Both the position numbers and the translations under genes were made by a program. From Cryptomeria japonica (taxonomy: Eukaryota; Streptophyta; Pinopsida; Cupressales; Cupressaceae), in NCBI RefSeq assembly GCF_030272615.1, contig NC_081411.1, positions 828,808,897 through 828,872,896 of the forward strand: DNA of 64,000 bases, written 5' to 3'. Every line of letters begins with the position of its first letter. Position 1 is the first letter of the stretch. The notes under the pieces are model-generated. The model had not been told where the DNA came from. It saw nothing but the letters and a program-made list of their open reading frames with translations, and ran no database searches. Below are positions 1 through 10,590 of the stretch, piece by piece.

Positions 1-784
1 AATTATAAGAAAGAATATTATACTTAAATGTTTATTTCATGTATGGCCTCTTTTTATCTTGATAATTCCATAGAATTGACCAAACCCCATGCCAAACCTC
101 ATGTAAAATCATTATCAAATTAGATAATAATTTTTAGGGAGACATAAGGGAATAAAATTATTATCTTATTTCTCTCATGTTCGGTGTGGAGTTTGAGGAA
201 ATAAAAGGGACCTCGATACATTTGCATTGTATGCGTCTGTGAACTTTCTTGGGAGAAGAAATATTACAGGTTTTTATAGAAGCTTCTGGACGGTGAAATC
301 CTCCCTTGGGATTATCATCTTCAAGGGTGAAAGATCTCTCCAGGGTCATTTGCTGTTAGTATTTTTCAGAGGCTAAATTTGGTGTTCAATGTTGGTGATT
401 TTGTTAAGTTTTCAGCATCGGGGTTTGAAAAAATGAAGATTTTCAGTTTGTTTTGATTGCAATCTGTATCCTGTGTGAGTTTATGGTAAAGAATGTAGAG
501 TTTTTAATATAGGTATTTTTCCTTTGGCTTCCAAATGTGTGGGCGACTGGATTCTTCTACTTTGTGAGGAGTTTTAATTCAAATCTGATTTTATTTTACC
601 GCTTTCCTATCCGTGCCATAGTTGAAGCTTATTCTGCAATAGTTCATGGGTTATTTGGAGGTTGTAAGTGCTGGGTTTTTGGTGCCAAAAGGGATGCCAA
701 GGTGGGTGTAAGGAGCAGAAAACTCAGGAAGGGACCTTGTAGTACTTGAACGGTTGCTGTTAATTAATTTTTAGTATTCCCTCT
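1..784 (+). repeat. LTR remnant of gypsy host A, left part
   Basis: No gene is visible. A conserved block TTTTTAGGGAGACATAAGGG at 131-150 recurs at 38113-38132, and a related form lies in the LTRs of the gypsy element at 13814-20965 (minus strand). The stretch therefore looks like LTR sequence that resumes after E1 at 9536 and ends at 10184 just before a primer-binding site. The window begins inside it, so the left boundary is not seen. Assignment to one LTR is inference. Confidence 0.45.
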
Positions 785-1032
785 TGTTGTGACCATTTCA
801 CACATCGCCCCATCACAAATGGGGACCCCTCTTTTGCCTTCATTTTTAGGGGTTTGTTAGATTAGAGTGCTAGAATGATCCTCTTAGCATTAGGAAAGTT
901 TTGAGTTGATCTCACAGATGGCATTTTAAGGGTCAGGAATTCATATCATTTCGTTGGAATTAGACTCAAATTTGGCTAAGGTAATTCGCTTTTGGAGGAT
1001 CGGCATTCTATGTTTGCACTTTGGAGATCGGT

Positions 1033-1519
1033 CATTGACCCCTCAAATGTGCACCTTAAGGTTCTGAGCCCAGTCATTGCCACCTTGAAAGTGCGCCTTA
1101 AGCATTTTAGCACTTCCTTTGCCCTCCCCAATCAGCGACTTAAGGATTTTATTTGTTGATCAAGATCAATATGGTGAGTGATCAAACTCCCAAGAGGCAT
1201 TTTGTGCATTTTGGGTTGCATTTTCCTTGCTATGCCCAAATCTGTGACTTAGAGATTTTTCCCCTTCGCTGGAAAGGATCAGCAAATTAGGCGATGCATT
1301 TCCAATCATAAGAGGCACTTCCTTTGCTACCCCAAATGTGCGCCTTAAGGAATGCATTATTTCCTTTGCCTTCTCAAATGTGCGCCTTGAGGAATCAAGT
1401 GATTTCCTTTGATAGGTCAAAAGTGTGCCTTAAGGTTTTCATTATTTCCTTTGACCCCCAAGATGTGTGCCTTAAGGATCAACGCTTAGTCATTGCTCCC
1501 CAAGCTGTGCGCCTTAAAG
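1033..1519 (+). repeat. E1 leader array, ~42-bp period, CCTTAAGG core
   Basis: About nine copies of a motif resembling CCTTTGCCCCCAAATGTGCG followed by CCTTAAGG. They start near 1033, 1074, 1117, 1225, 1322, 1366, 1409, 1450 and 1491. Most steps are 41-44 bp, and two steps of about 100 bp probably hide degenerate copies. The core CCTTAAGG is a perfect palindrome. The array sits between the 5' terminus and the TATA box, as in E2-E4, but its sequence is unrelated to theirs. Confidence 0.75.
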
Positions 1520-1664
1520 AATTTGTGATTGATGGATCCCACGACTTGACAAGAAACGTTTTATTTAAATTTGAAATTAAGGATTCAAGTCGGCCTAAGA
1601 ATTTCATTGCAAACATTTAAATGAGGTCGGCCTTGTGATGAGTTACCACACCCCTTAAAGCATC

Positions 1665-1670
1665 TATAAA
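1665..1670 (+). promoter_or_regulatory. Putative TATA box of E1
   Basis: TATAAA lies downstream of the motif array and about 730 bp upstream of the ORF start at 2395. E2, E3 and E4 have TATA-like boxes in the same relative place. Function is inferred from position only. Confidence 0.4.
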
Positions 1671-2658
1671 GGCTAGTTTAATCATTTCATTTGATCAAAC
1701 CAAAACGATTCCTTATTGAAGGCAGCGATTCTTTGTTTCATACTGCGAATTCTCCTCCTAAGCAAAGCGATTCTGATCAAAGACAAGGTGAAGTCAATAA
1801 AGAATCTGAATTGATCATCTTTCATAGTGAATTTGTCTCCAAGGATTGCGATTTTGACTAGGACTGAGGCAAAGATATTCAAGACATCAAATCTGGTAAT
1901 TACCTACATTAGGTGAACTTTTGAATTAGCGAATTCTGGAAGCAAAATTATCAAATTCACATCAGTAACCTTGTAAACTCCAGCAATTGACCTCAGGCAC
2001 ATTCAATTAGAAGGGCAATTTTGTCAAGAAACAACCAAATTGATGTTCCTAATCTGTTTTAAAGCAATTCACAGGTCTGGAATAGGGCTCATTTCATGGT
2101 TTTTTTTACACAGAATCAGACTTTGTTTAAGACTGATCCAGCTCATTGCTTATTGCTTTTATGGGATTTTTAGTATAGGAGGATTTACTTCATAGCATTT
2201 CAATCATCTAAATGTGTTCCAAGACATAATTTACTGATTAGATGATTATGTTCAAGTTTTGCAAAATAGGGTTTTGAATATGGACCTAGGGGTTTTAGAC
2301 AATATTGAAATTCTCATCTTAGGTTATTAATTTCTCTTTGCAAGCGTTCATACCGTATCATAATGCTAACTTAGACAACTCTCATAGGTAGGACATGGCC
2401 GGAGCATGACAAACTCTCATCAAGGAGGACTTAAAGGGAGATGCAATGGATTCCAAGATTATTTCATTTTGGAGCAATGTAGGGGATATCAACCTTGGTC
2501 AATTCAACATGAAGAAATTCCAAGGACTGCTTTACACCATCAATCCTTCCGAGTACTCTAAGAAGATGATCGAGAGTGGAATAATGCAAGCGGCAGGCTT
2601 CCCTCTAGCAGTGCAGTGCAATGAATTGATCGTCGAGTGCGCTAGGCGCTATGATACA

Positions 2659-3352
2659 TGTAAAGTTATTTCAATTTTAATTGAAGAACAAGTTATGAAC
2701 TATGAATGCTATATATGGATATGAGGAATTATGTCAATATCTAATAAATCTTATTTTTATCTGCAGGTCTGAAGGAGAGAGATCATTTAATATTTTCTAT
2801 GTCTTCTCCAAATGAATTATATATATCATTTAGGCAACCGGTCAATTGGTGTATTGACCGGTCATGCCTTTTAGGCATGACCGATCAATGCACCCATTGA
2901 TCGGTGCCTTTACAATTATACCATTAACACAATGCTGATTATCGGTTCAAAAACCCCCGATAGCACATTGTAATATCATAATATAATGACTGATCTATTT
3001 AATGAATCGGTTCAGATAAACATCGATGATTCAAAGTGCACGATGAATATAATCCAACCGGTGCATTTGTTAACCAATGTTTAATGCCAAATGAAGCGGT
3101 GTATTCATTAAACCCGATAACAAATATGCTCGATATAATTAAGCCCGATAACAGATGTGAATCGGTGCCAATGTTTATGCATCCGATAGCAAGTATGTAT
3201 CGGCTAATTTAACCCGATAACTTAATGATAAGCAATGTTTGTACAATCCGATAATTATATGTAATATAAATCAGACATGAGGCATGTAGATGAATAACAG
3301 AACAACGAAGGTTAGGAAGATCTTATCTTGCATAAGCTACCATGCATTAACA
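2659..3352 (-). repeat. copia 3' LTR
   Basis: On the plus strand it runs TGTAAAGTTA to ATTAACA. It pairs with 8164-8865. It contains several short GATAAC/CCGATAA-type motifs on the plus strand. Just beyond it the plus strand reads CTCCCTCTTAG, so on the coding strand the 3' LTR is preceded by the polypurine tract AAGAGGGAG. Confidence 0.95.
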
Positions 3353-3361
3353 CTCCCTCTT
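3353..3361 (-). other. copia polypurine tract
   Basis: Coding-strand AGAGGGAG directly precedes the 3' LTR. It is the expected plus-strand primer site. Confidence 0.75.
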
Positions 3362-3600
3362 AGCTTTGGAAGATAGATAAGGCAACCTGCATCACATTTC
3401 CTTTTCATAACTAAGATAATGTCAGTCAGCAAAAATCATTTATACATGAGAAGTACCATCAAGACATATGATACAAAATAGAAGAACATCACTTGAGCAT
3501 GTGACATAAAGTATTATTTTAACATGTGATAAAAGTAAGAGAATCATCACCTGATCATGTGAGAAATCACCAAAACATGTGATCTGTAAGATTCATCAAG

Positions 3601-3970
3601 ATATCACCTGACACATGATATTAGTATTGCCTAATACGTAATACTTAAGGATAAGTCTATGAGAAAGGTTAGTTTCTCATCATATCCAAGTTGTGATAAG
3701 TGTAATAACATTTATAAATGTTTATCACAACATAGTCATGGCACATCCATGACTTACCAGAGATCCAACATGATCAATGGTTGAGATATCACCTACACGT
3801 GATATCAGTATTGCCTAACATGCAACACAAGGATAACCATATGAGAAGTGCTAAGTTCTCATCATATCCAAGTTGTGATAATGCAATAACATTTGTACAA
3901 ATGTTGTATCACAACATAGTCATGGCACATCCATGACTTACCAGTGATCCAACATGATTACTGGTTTGAC
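3601..3970. repeat. Two tandem 185-bp units in the copia 3' untranslated region
   Basis: Units begin with ATATCACC at 3601 and 3786. They share CATATCCAAGTTGTGATAA, CACAACATAGTCATGGCAC and GACTTACCAG blocks with about 10-15% difference. Each holds small inverted repeats: GTCATGG/CCATGAC and paired ATATCACC/GTGATAT arms. They lie between RNase H and the 3' LTR. Confidence 0.8.
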
Positions 3971-4143
3971 TATCATAAGATCGTCACCTTATGATGTCTA
4001 CATACAAGTGTTCAGTATCTGAGAGATCGTCACCTCTTAGATATGAACACAGGTAGCAAGAAGCCAAGAGATAGTCCAAACATGACAAAGAAGTTTACAC
4101 CTTAAACATCTTAAATATATGTAAGTATAGATTACAAAGCAGA

Positions 4144-4701
4144 TTACCTTTCTATCATACCTAAACCCTTTCTGAAGTGATCAACCTTCATTCTGGAAAG
4201 TGGTTTGGTCAGAATATCTGTAGTCTGATCTCCTGTACACACATATTCTAACTTTATCACATTCCTGTCAACCATATCTCGTACATAGTGATATGGAATC
4301 TCAATATGTTTGGACCTGTCATGAAATACTGGATTTACAGAAAGTTTTATACAGCTTTGATTATCACACTGAATGACTGTAGGTTTCATAGGTTCTCCAA
4401 ATAATCCCACGAGCAATTTCCTTAGCCATACTGCTTCTCGGGCAGCCATTGAAGCTGCAATATATTCAGCCTCTGTGGAACTCTGAGCTACTGAAGATTG
4501 TTTTCTGCTGATCCAGGATATCATGGCTGACCCTAAACTGAAGCAGCACCCTGAAGTGCTCTTTCTGTCAGTCACACTGCCAGCCCAATCTGAATCTGTA
4601 AATCCATGTAGATCTATGTCAACCTTTTCATATTTAAGACCAAGCTTTACGGTACCTTGTAGATATCTCATTATATGCTTTACTGCAATCCTTAGGTTCA
4701 C
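4144..4701 (-). pseudogene. copia RNase H region
   Basis: C-terminal part of the copia polyprotein. The sequence HGFTDSDWAGS, then DRKSTSGCCFSLG, SSTEAEYIA and KHIEIPYHYVRD are the standard copia RNase H landmarks with its acidic residues. It ends normally near the 3' LTR side. It is out of frame with the reverse transcriptase upstream: at about 4690 the RT frame reads CEPKDCSKAYNEI while this frame reads NLRIAVKHIMRYLQGT, so a few bases are missing between them. Confidence 0.9.
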
Positions 4702-5584
4702 ACATGAACTGACTTAAGGCATTAACAGCATAGCAGATATTTGGCCTTGTATTTACTAGATACATCAGGGACCCAATCATCTGCGTGTATTGAGTGGGGT
4801 CAGTAGGTCTTGATTCTGCTGCTGCTTCTTTAAGTTTATGGAAGTTGGTTTCCATAGGAGAGGTCATGGGTCTGCAGTTTAGCATTCCAAATCTTGTCAA
4901 TATGTCCAAGGTGTACTTCCCTTGGTTCAGTACAATATTATCAGAATTTTGCCATACTTCCAATCCTAGGAAGTAATGAAGAAGCCCCAAGTCTTTCATA
5001 TCAAATTCTGTGGATAGATCTTTCTTGCATTGATCTATTAGGTGATCATCTCCTGTAATTAATAAGTCATCAACATATAAAATTAATATTAACATATCAC
5101 CTTTATTTCTTTTGAGGTAGAGATTAGGATCTGCATCATTCTTAGAGAAACCCAACTTTGAGAGATAGGTGTCAATTCTTTCATACCAAACTTTGGGAGC
5201 CTGTTTGAGCCCATAAAGAGCTTTCTTGAGTCTACACACATGAGACTTTGCATCATGAATTTCAAACCCTTCAGGTTGCTCTAAGTAGACTTCTTCCATG
5301 ATCTTGCCATTTAGGAATGCTGTCTTAACATCCATCTGATGTACCTTCCACCCCTTTGCTGCTGCAATGGCTAGGACAACTCTTACTAATGTGTACCTGG
5401 CAACAGGTGCAAATGTTTCTTCGTAATCTATTCCTTCCTTCTGTGAGAACCCTCTAGCTACAAATTTGGCCTTGTGTTTTTCAATACTGCCATCTGCAGC
5501 ATGCTTGATTTTAAACAACCATTTAGAAGACACGACAGACTTCTTGGTTGGCCTAGGAACAATCTCCCAAACATCATTCTTCAT
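4634..5584 (-). pseudogene. copia reverse transcriptase region
   Basis: RVT_2-type reverse transcriptase of a Ty1/copia element. Visible motifs are KWLFKIKH and KARFVARGF-like KAKFVARGFSQ near the start, FLNGKIMEEVYLEQPEGF, LYGLKQAP, and the catalytic YVDDLLITG. It is separated from the upstream integrase ORF by one TAG codon at 5591-5593 and from RNase H by a frameshift near 4690. In the intact family this is one polyprotein, so this fragment is not a separate gene. Confidence 0.92.
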
Positions 5585-5590
5585 AATGGA

Positions 5591-8074
5591 CTAATATTCT
5601 TCAGTCATGGCATCTATCCATACTTGATATTTGAGTGCATCTGAAACATTGTTAGGTTCAGCTTTAGAGAGATCATTCATAAGTGCAACATAGTTGATGA
5701 ATTTATTAGGCCTCTTGCTTTCCTTGAAGGTTCCTGAAGGAGCAGCGAACTTTTGAGCTTCTGCTATAGGTTTGGTGGCCCATAGTGGTCTTTTCTTGCA
5801 ATTATCTATAGGTGGGTCTTGTGTTTCACTTATAGTTTCCTCAAGATACTCCCTTTGAAGCTCAGGAGTAGGTTCTTCTTCTAGGTTAGGAGTAGGATTA
5901 TGAATTTCAGGTTCTATTGTATTTTGGGCCCTTTTGAAGGCTAAATCTTCTTCGAAGATTACATCCCTACTGAGTTCAATATTTCTCTGCCCTTGTACAT
6001 AGATTCTGTAGGCTTTAGAAGTTTCACTGTATCCTACAAGTATTCCCCTTTTTCCAGAGGGTTCTAGTTTTAGTTTTTTCTCTTTAGGTACATGAATATA
6101 GACCGGACACCCAAATATCCTAAGATGGCTGATATCTGGTTTTGACTTGGTAAAGACTTCCTCAGGGGTTTTATCTTCAAGGTGTGAATGAGGACATCTA
6201 TTTTGTATGTACACAGCAGTGTTAGTTGCTTCTGCCCAAAGGTTCAAGTTTAGATTTTGATCTAGTATCATGGCTTTGGCAGCTTCTACTATGGTCCTAT
6301 TTTTCCTTTCAGCTACTCCATTTTGTTGTGGATTATAAGGTATTGTCAACTCCCTCTTAATCCCAGAATTTCTACAAAAGTCTTTAAATAGTCCTGATGT
6401 GTATTCCCCCCCATTGTCAGTTCTTAAGGTTTTAATTTTGTTTTCAGAGAGATTTTCTGTTAATGTTTTAAACTCTTTGAACCTACTTAGGATCTCTTCT
6501 GATTCTTTACATTTCAGAAAGTAGATCCACGTCTTCCTAGAGGAGTCATCAACAAAAATTACATAGTACAAAAATCCCCCTAGCGAGGGTACGGACATAG
6601 GTCCACATACATCAGAATGAATTAACTCCAAAACTTTGCTAGTTTTCCTAGTACTATTCTGAAATGCATTTTTGGTATTTTTACCTAAGGCACACCCTTT
6701 GCATGCCTCTGAATGATATTGCTTCAACTTAGGTAGACCTGTGACAAGGTTTCCCATGGTTGACAAAGCTCCATAATTCAGATGGCCTAATCTCCTGTGC
6801 CATACTTCATTTGCATTAGTTGCTTCATGGATCAATGCTAGATTGGGCTCTGTACATAGCTCATACAAATAGCCTTGTCTTCGACCAATGACGTTAGCGT
6901 CTTTGATGGAGGATCTCTTTGGCCAAGCCAACACCTTGTTTTCCATGAAGGTCACTCTGTATCCTTGATCTTCTAGTGTTGATATGGAGATTAGATTTCT
7001 TTTGATGCCTGGAACATATAGTACTTCTTCAAGTCGTAGTGACATGCCTGTCTTCAGTTTGATGGTGCAGGTTCCAATTCCTTTGACTGGATGTGAAGAA
7101 TCGTCTCCGATGGTTACTTCCTCATCATCTTTCTCTATCATGGAGTCTAGTATTTCTCTAAAGCCAGTGATGTGTCTGGATGAACCACTGTCGATCACCC
7201 ATGAGTTAGATTTGTTTGAAGTATGGCTTGTAAGTGCTGAGTAGAGGACATAGTTCTCGGAGTCATTTTCTTTTCTAGATTTCCTCACTTTTGCAAATGT
7301 GGCTTGCTTCCCTTTCTCCGGACAGTTTGCAACATGGTGTCCGAATTTGTCACACCTATAACATTGAACATGTGATAGGTCTTTCTTAGAAGTGTTCTTG
7401 CCTTGTTTAGCTTTTCTTTTCCTGAATTGCTTCTTTTTGTACTTCTTATTGATGTTTGTATTTAGGACTTGCAAGTCTTCATCTATATTCTTCTGTTTTA
7501 TTCCTACCTTGTTCAATCGGGATTCTTCTTGTAGACAGTCATCTCTTAGTTTTTCAAACTTAGGATATTTGGACCTTGCACTGATGCTTTGGACGAATGT
7601 GCTCCATCCGCTAGGCAACCCATCTAAAGCAATGAGTGTTAGTTCTTTGCCTCGGATCTTGTAGTCTAGAGTTGCAAGTTCATCTTTTAGAACTGATATC
7701 TGCATGAAGTAGGCGTTGATTGTCTCCCCTTTGTTCATGGTGATATGATTTATTTCTCGTTTTAGTGCTAGAGTACGACTTGCATTTGATATCTCAAATG
7801 TCCTTTCAAGTGCCTTGAACATTTTATAAGCCGTCTCCTGCTTTCTAATGATGGGCATTATATTATTTCTTACCCCATCCACTATTATTTTAATAGCCTT
7901 ATCATTTCCCTCGATCCATGTGGATTTCTCGGTTTCATCTTCTGGTTGTGCACTTTCAGTTTGGACATATGAATCAACTTTGTTTTCTCTTAAAATCATT
8001 TTGATTCTAAACTTCCAAGCTGAAAAATCTTCACTACCTCTGAGTCTATCTTCGAATCTGATAGCGTTGGCCAT
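5591..8074 (-). pseudogene. copia gag-protease-integrase
   Basis: 827 codons from ATG at 8074. Residues 1-200 are a UBN2-type gag. A CCHC zinc knuckle CYRCDKFGHHVANC is at about 238-251. The aspartic protease motif WVIDSGSSRH is near 292-301. A GAG-pre-integrase HHCC finger (HRRLGHLNYG ... CKGCALGK) follows near 430-470, then the integrase core with HSDVCGP, FVDDSSR, RTDNGGEY and GVAERKNRTIVE. The start is favoured because it lies just after the 5' LTR and primer-binding site. The ORF ends early at a TAG (5591-5593) before the reverse transcriptase; the family normally reads through this point. Confidence 0.93.
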
Positions 8075-8150
8075 TATGGAAATGTGATGTAGTTTGTAAC
8101 TTAGTCCTTGAATTTTATCAAAATTGAATAGCCTAAGGTTCGATTACCTT

Positions 8151-8163
8151 GGCTCTGATACCA
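8151..8163 (-). other. copia primer-binding site, initiator tRNA-Met type
   Basis: Coding strand reads TGGTATCAGAGCC immediately after the 5' LTR. This matches the 3' end of plant initiator tRNA-Met, the usual copia primer. Confidence 0.9.
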
Positions 8164-8865
8164 TGTAAAGTTATTTCAATTTTAATTGAAGAACAAGTTA
8201 TGAACTATGATTGCTATATATGGATATGAGGAATTATGTCAATATCTAATAAATCTTATTTTTATCTGCAGGTCTGAAGGAGAGAGATCATTTAATATTT
8301 TCTATGTCTTCTCCAAATGAATTCAATTGGCATATATATCATTTAGGCAACCGGTCAATTGGTGTATTGACCGGTCATGCCTTTTAGGCATGACCGATCA
8401 ATGCACCCATTGATCGGTGCCTTTACAATTATACCATTAACACAATGCTGATTATCGGTTCAAAAACCCCCGATAGCATATTGTAATATCATAATATAAT
8501 GACTGATCTATTTAATGAATTGGTTCAGATAAACATCGATGATTCAAAGTGCACGATGAATATAATCCAACCGGTGCATTTGTTAACCAATGTTTAATGC
8601 CAAATGAAGCGGTGTATTCATTAAACCCGATAACAAATATGCTCGATATAATTAAGCCCGATAACAGATGTGAATCGGTGCCAATGTTTATGCATCCGAT
8701 AGCAAGTATGTATCGGCTAATTTAACCCGATAACTTAATGATAAGCAATGTTTGTACAATCCGATAATTATATGTAATATAAATCAGACATGAGGCATGT
8801 AGATGAATAACAGAACAACGAAGGTTAGGAAGATCTTATCTTGCATAAGCTACCATGCATTAACA
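8164..8865 (-). repeat. copia 5' LTR
   Basis: Near-identical to 2659-3352, with about 10 extra bases (TCAATTGGCA) near 8322. It carries the promoter side of the element. Confidence 0.95.
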
Positions 8866-9535
8866 ATACAAGGAGGAGGATGATAGTGGTACCTGATGGT
8901 AGGGAACTTGCTTACCTCTCCGAAGATGCTATTAGGGAGGCATTCCATATTCTTGAATTCAACAACATGATCTACAAGAGCAAAGACTTAGCGTGGGCAG
9001 TCAATCATGCACATGCATCTTTCACTCATCGATATGCTTCAACTTGATGGTGTCTATGCTTGCGATAGTGATTTGAAAATCACCAGGCCATCCCTAGAAG
9101 ATTGCACTAGCATTCTGGAGATGTTTACTATATGTCAAAGCAAAGCTTAGTTGAGCTCACTTGAGATTGTCCATTGTCTCGCATTCCTAGCATTAGCATA
9201 GCATCCCTAAACCTTACTCCTTTTTTCATTTTTTATCAAAGATCAGTAGAAGTAGAAGAGAGCGACATTGCAATATCATTCGAAAACGTCATACCATTAA
9301 GCTTGAATTGAAGAACAACTATGTAAGTCCCCTCATAGGTACAACAAATCACATCATACCTTTGAAGCTATCCAACACGTCAAGACTTGACGTCGAGAAC
9401 CTTGGAGTCATCTCAAGTGATCCTTTTTGCTAATCTTTAGCATTTGAGAAGTCTTTGTTCAAGAGAGGATAGAGTATCAGTATTCAATACTTTATTCTGT
9501 GTTGTATAGTGCGTAAAAACACCATCAACACTTCT

Positions 9536-10184
9536 GTTGGAAATGCATTCTGTGCGTCATGTGTGGTCAAGGAGTTAATTTGTGGTGTGTGAGAACTTGA
9601 TTATATCTTTTCTAGAGCTGTTTGACAAATGCAAATCTGCTGTTTTGAATCTTAGTGTGAATTGGGAGTCATTTTGCTGTTCAATAGGGGAGATTTTAGC
9701 TTTTCCTTTCCTATTATATTGTGTAGGAGGTGATGCAGCAGCAAGTGTTCATTTTGCATTGTATCTGAAAGTGTCGCAGCCTTATTCAAGACAAAAATAT
9801 TAAGTTCTGAGCAGACCTTAAAGGGATCGTGAGTGGAATTAGCATTGGGAAGGTTTATCACTACACTCAGAGGATGAATTTATATGGATTAAGCTTTGAT
9901 TAGTCTGATCTAGCTGATTGTCAAGATTGATTCATTATAATCAGACTTGTCATTATTTGGAAGTTTTAATTAAGGTATTTCTTGTCTTTAAAGGTTGGGT
10001 GAATTGTAGGTTCTTTCAATTTGCAATCTTTGAGTTTTGTAGTCTTGCTTCAATGCACTATGAATGACACTATGAATGAATGTAAACCTCTGTTCAAACA
10101 CATGCATTAAACTTATTCCAATTTGGCAAGAAACAACTTCACTTTGGCGTACAAATCAAAAACAGATTGGGGTTAGACATTACA
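9536..10184 (+). repeat. LTR of gypsy host A, right part
   Basis: Sequence between the E1 target duplication and a primer-binding site. It ends GACATTACA, like the gypsy LTRs at 13814-20965 (which end ACATTAC plus A or T on the plus strand). Together with 1-784 it would make an LTR of at least 1.4 kb. No gene is recognised in it. Confidence 0.5.
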
Positions 10185-10185
10185 G

Positions 10186-10198
10186 TGGTAGCAGAGCT
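10186..10198 (+). other. Primer-binding site of gypsy host A
   Basis: TGGTAGCAGAGCT follows the LTR end ATTACA with one intervening G, the same offset as in the gypsy element at 13814-20965. It differs at one base from the initiator tRNA-Met consensus TGGTATCAGAGC. Confidence 0.6.
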
Positions 10199-10296
10199 AT
10201 GCATCCTGCTAACCTGAGGGGTTTAATAGTGAAAGATTGTTTCTCAGAACTGCCTGCAATATGTGACCAACACTTATCCATATCAGTTGCAGTTGA

Positions 10297-10590
10297 ATGT
10301 TGGTTGTTTCAGTGAGAAAGCCGAAGTCCATGCAGGAGTTCATGGCAGAATTGTTGCACAACTTTCAAAAATATGACAAGATTCTAATGAAATTGTTAGA
10401 GCAACTTGAGTTGCCCGAGTTGTTGGAACCTCACTCATCAGTTGAAAAGAAAGTAGAGACAAACGAAGAGAATTCTTTCAGTGCTAGAAATAATGAAGGC
10501 AGCAAGAATGAACTAAGAAGACAAAACCTTTTCTTTTCATGCAAAAAGACTTGGAAACCTAATCACCAATGCACACAGGTAAAAGGGTGA
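10297..10590 (+). pseudogene. gypsy host A gag fragment
   Basis: 98 codons. From about residue 12 it reads MQEFMAELLHNFQKYD, with an acidic middle and a degenerate zinc knuckle FFSCKKTWKPNHQC at the end; the first cysteine of the CX2C pair is replaced by F. This resembles the CX2C...GHKC knuckle of gypsy gag at 18474-18515, but much of the capsid region is absent. Reading is lost after 10590 and E5 enters at 10665. It is likely the gag of a non-autonomous or decayed gypsy element. Confidence 0.5.

Larger units (their letters stand above)
2659..8865 (-). mobile_element. Ty1/copia LTR retrotransposon, young, inserted in E1
   Basis: Complete element with two LTRs (694 and 702 bp), 5-bp duplication ATACA at 2654-2658 and 8866-8870, a primer-binding site and a polypurine tract, transcribed on the minus strand. 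The LTRs are nearly identical apart from a ~10-bp indel and a few substitutions, so the insertion is recent and is the youngest event at this locus. Gene order GAG-PR-INT-RT-RH identifies copia. The polyprotein has one in-frame stop and one frameshift, so this copy is not autonomous. Confidence 0.97.
2395..9047 (+). pseudogene. E1 copy of the family ORF, N-terminal part, split by copia
   Basis: Likely start ATG at 2395 (MAGA), followed by a TGA at 2407, then open from 2446 (MDSKIISFWSNVGD). The copia element enters at 2659 after codons for ECARRYDT. Reading resumes in the same frame at 8871 with RRRMIVVPDGRELAYLSEDA and stops at 9047. The two parts match consecutive segments of the E4 protein (residues about 28-140: SKWSNIGD, ECARHY, LAYLSEEAISEAF, MIYKS). 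The rest of the protein is missing through the internal deletion of E1. Function unknown. The copia insertion point is precise because the 5-bp duplication ATACA restores the frame when one copy is removed. Confidence 0.8.
785..9530 (+). mobile_element. E1: TGTTG/CAACA element, carries a nested copia element
   Basis: Starts TGTTGTGACCATTTCACACA and ends ACACCATCAACA. The flanks are CCTCT (780-784) and CTTCT (9531-9535), a 5-bp target duplication with one C/T difference. Without the nested copia element (2659-8865 plus its duplication) E1 is about 2.5 kb, against 6.5-7.1 kb for E2-E4. The shortfall is an internal deletion: after about 9030 the ORF runs directly into sequence like the 3' non-coding region of E2 and E3 (GATTGCACT and AACCTTGGAGTC blocks). 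It contains a motif array, a TATA box and the N-terminal part of the family ORF. Confidence 0.85.

Noticed and set aside
785-9530. E1 as a Helitron or CACTA element
   Set aside because: Helitrons make no target duplication and CACTA elements start CACTA with 3-bp duplications; neither fits TGTTG ends with 5-bp flanks.
10186-10200. Part of a tRNA gene (TGGTAGCAGAGC)
   Set aside because: No cloverleaf surrounds it; position after an ATTACA LTR end makes it a primer-binding site.
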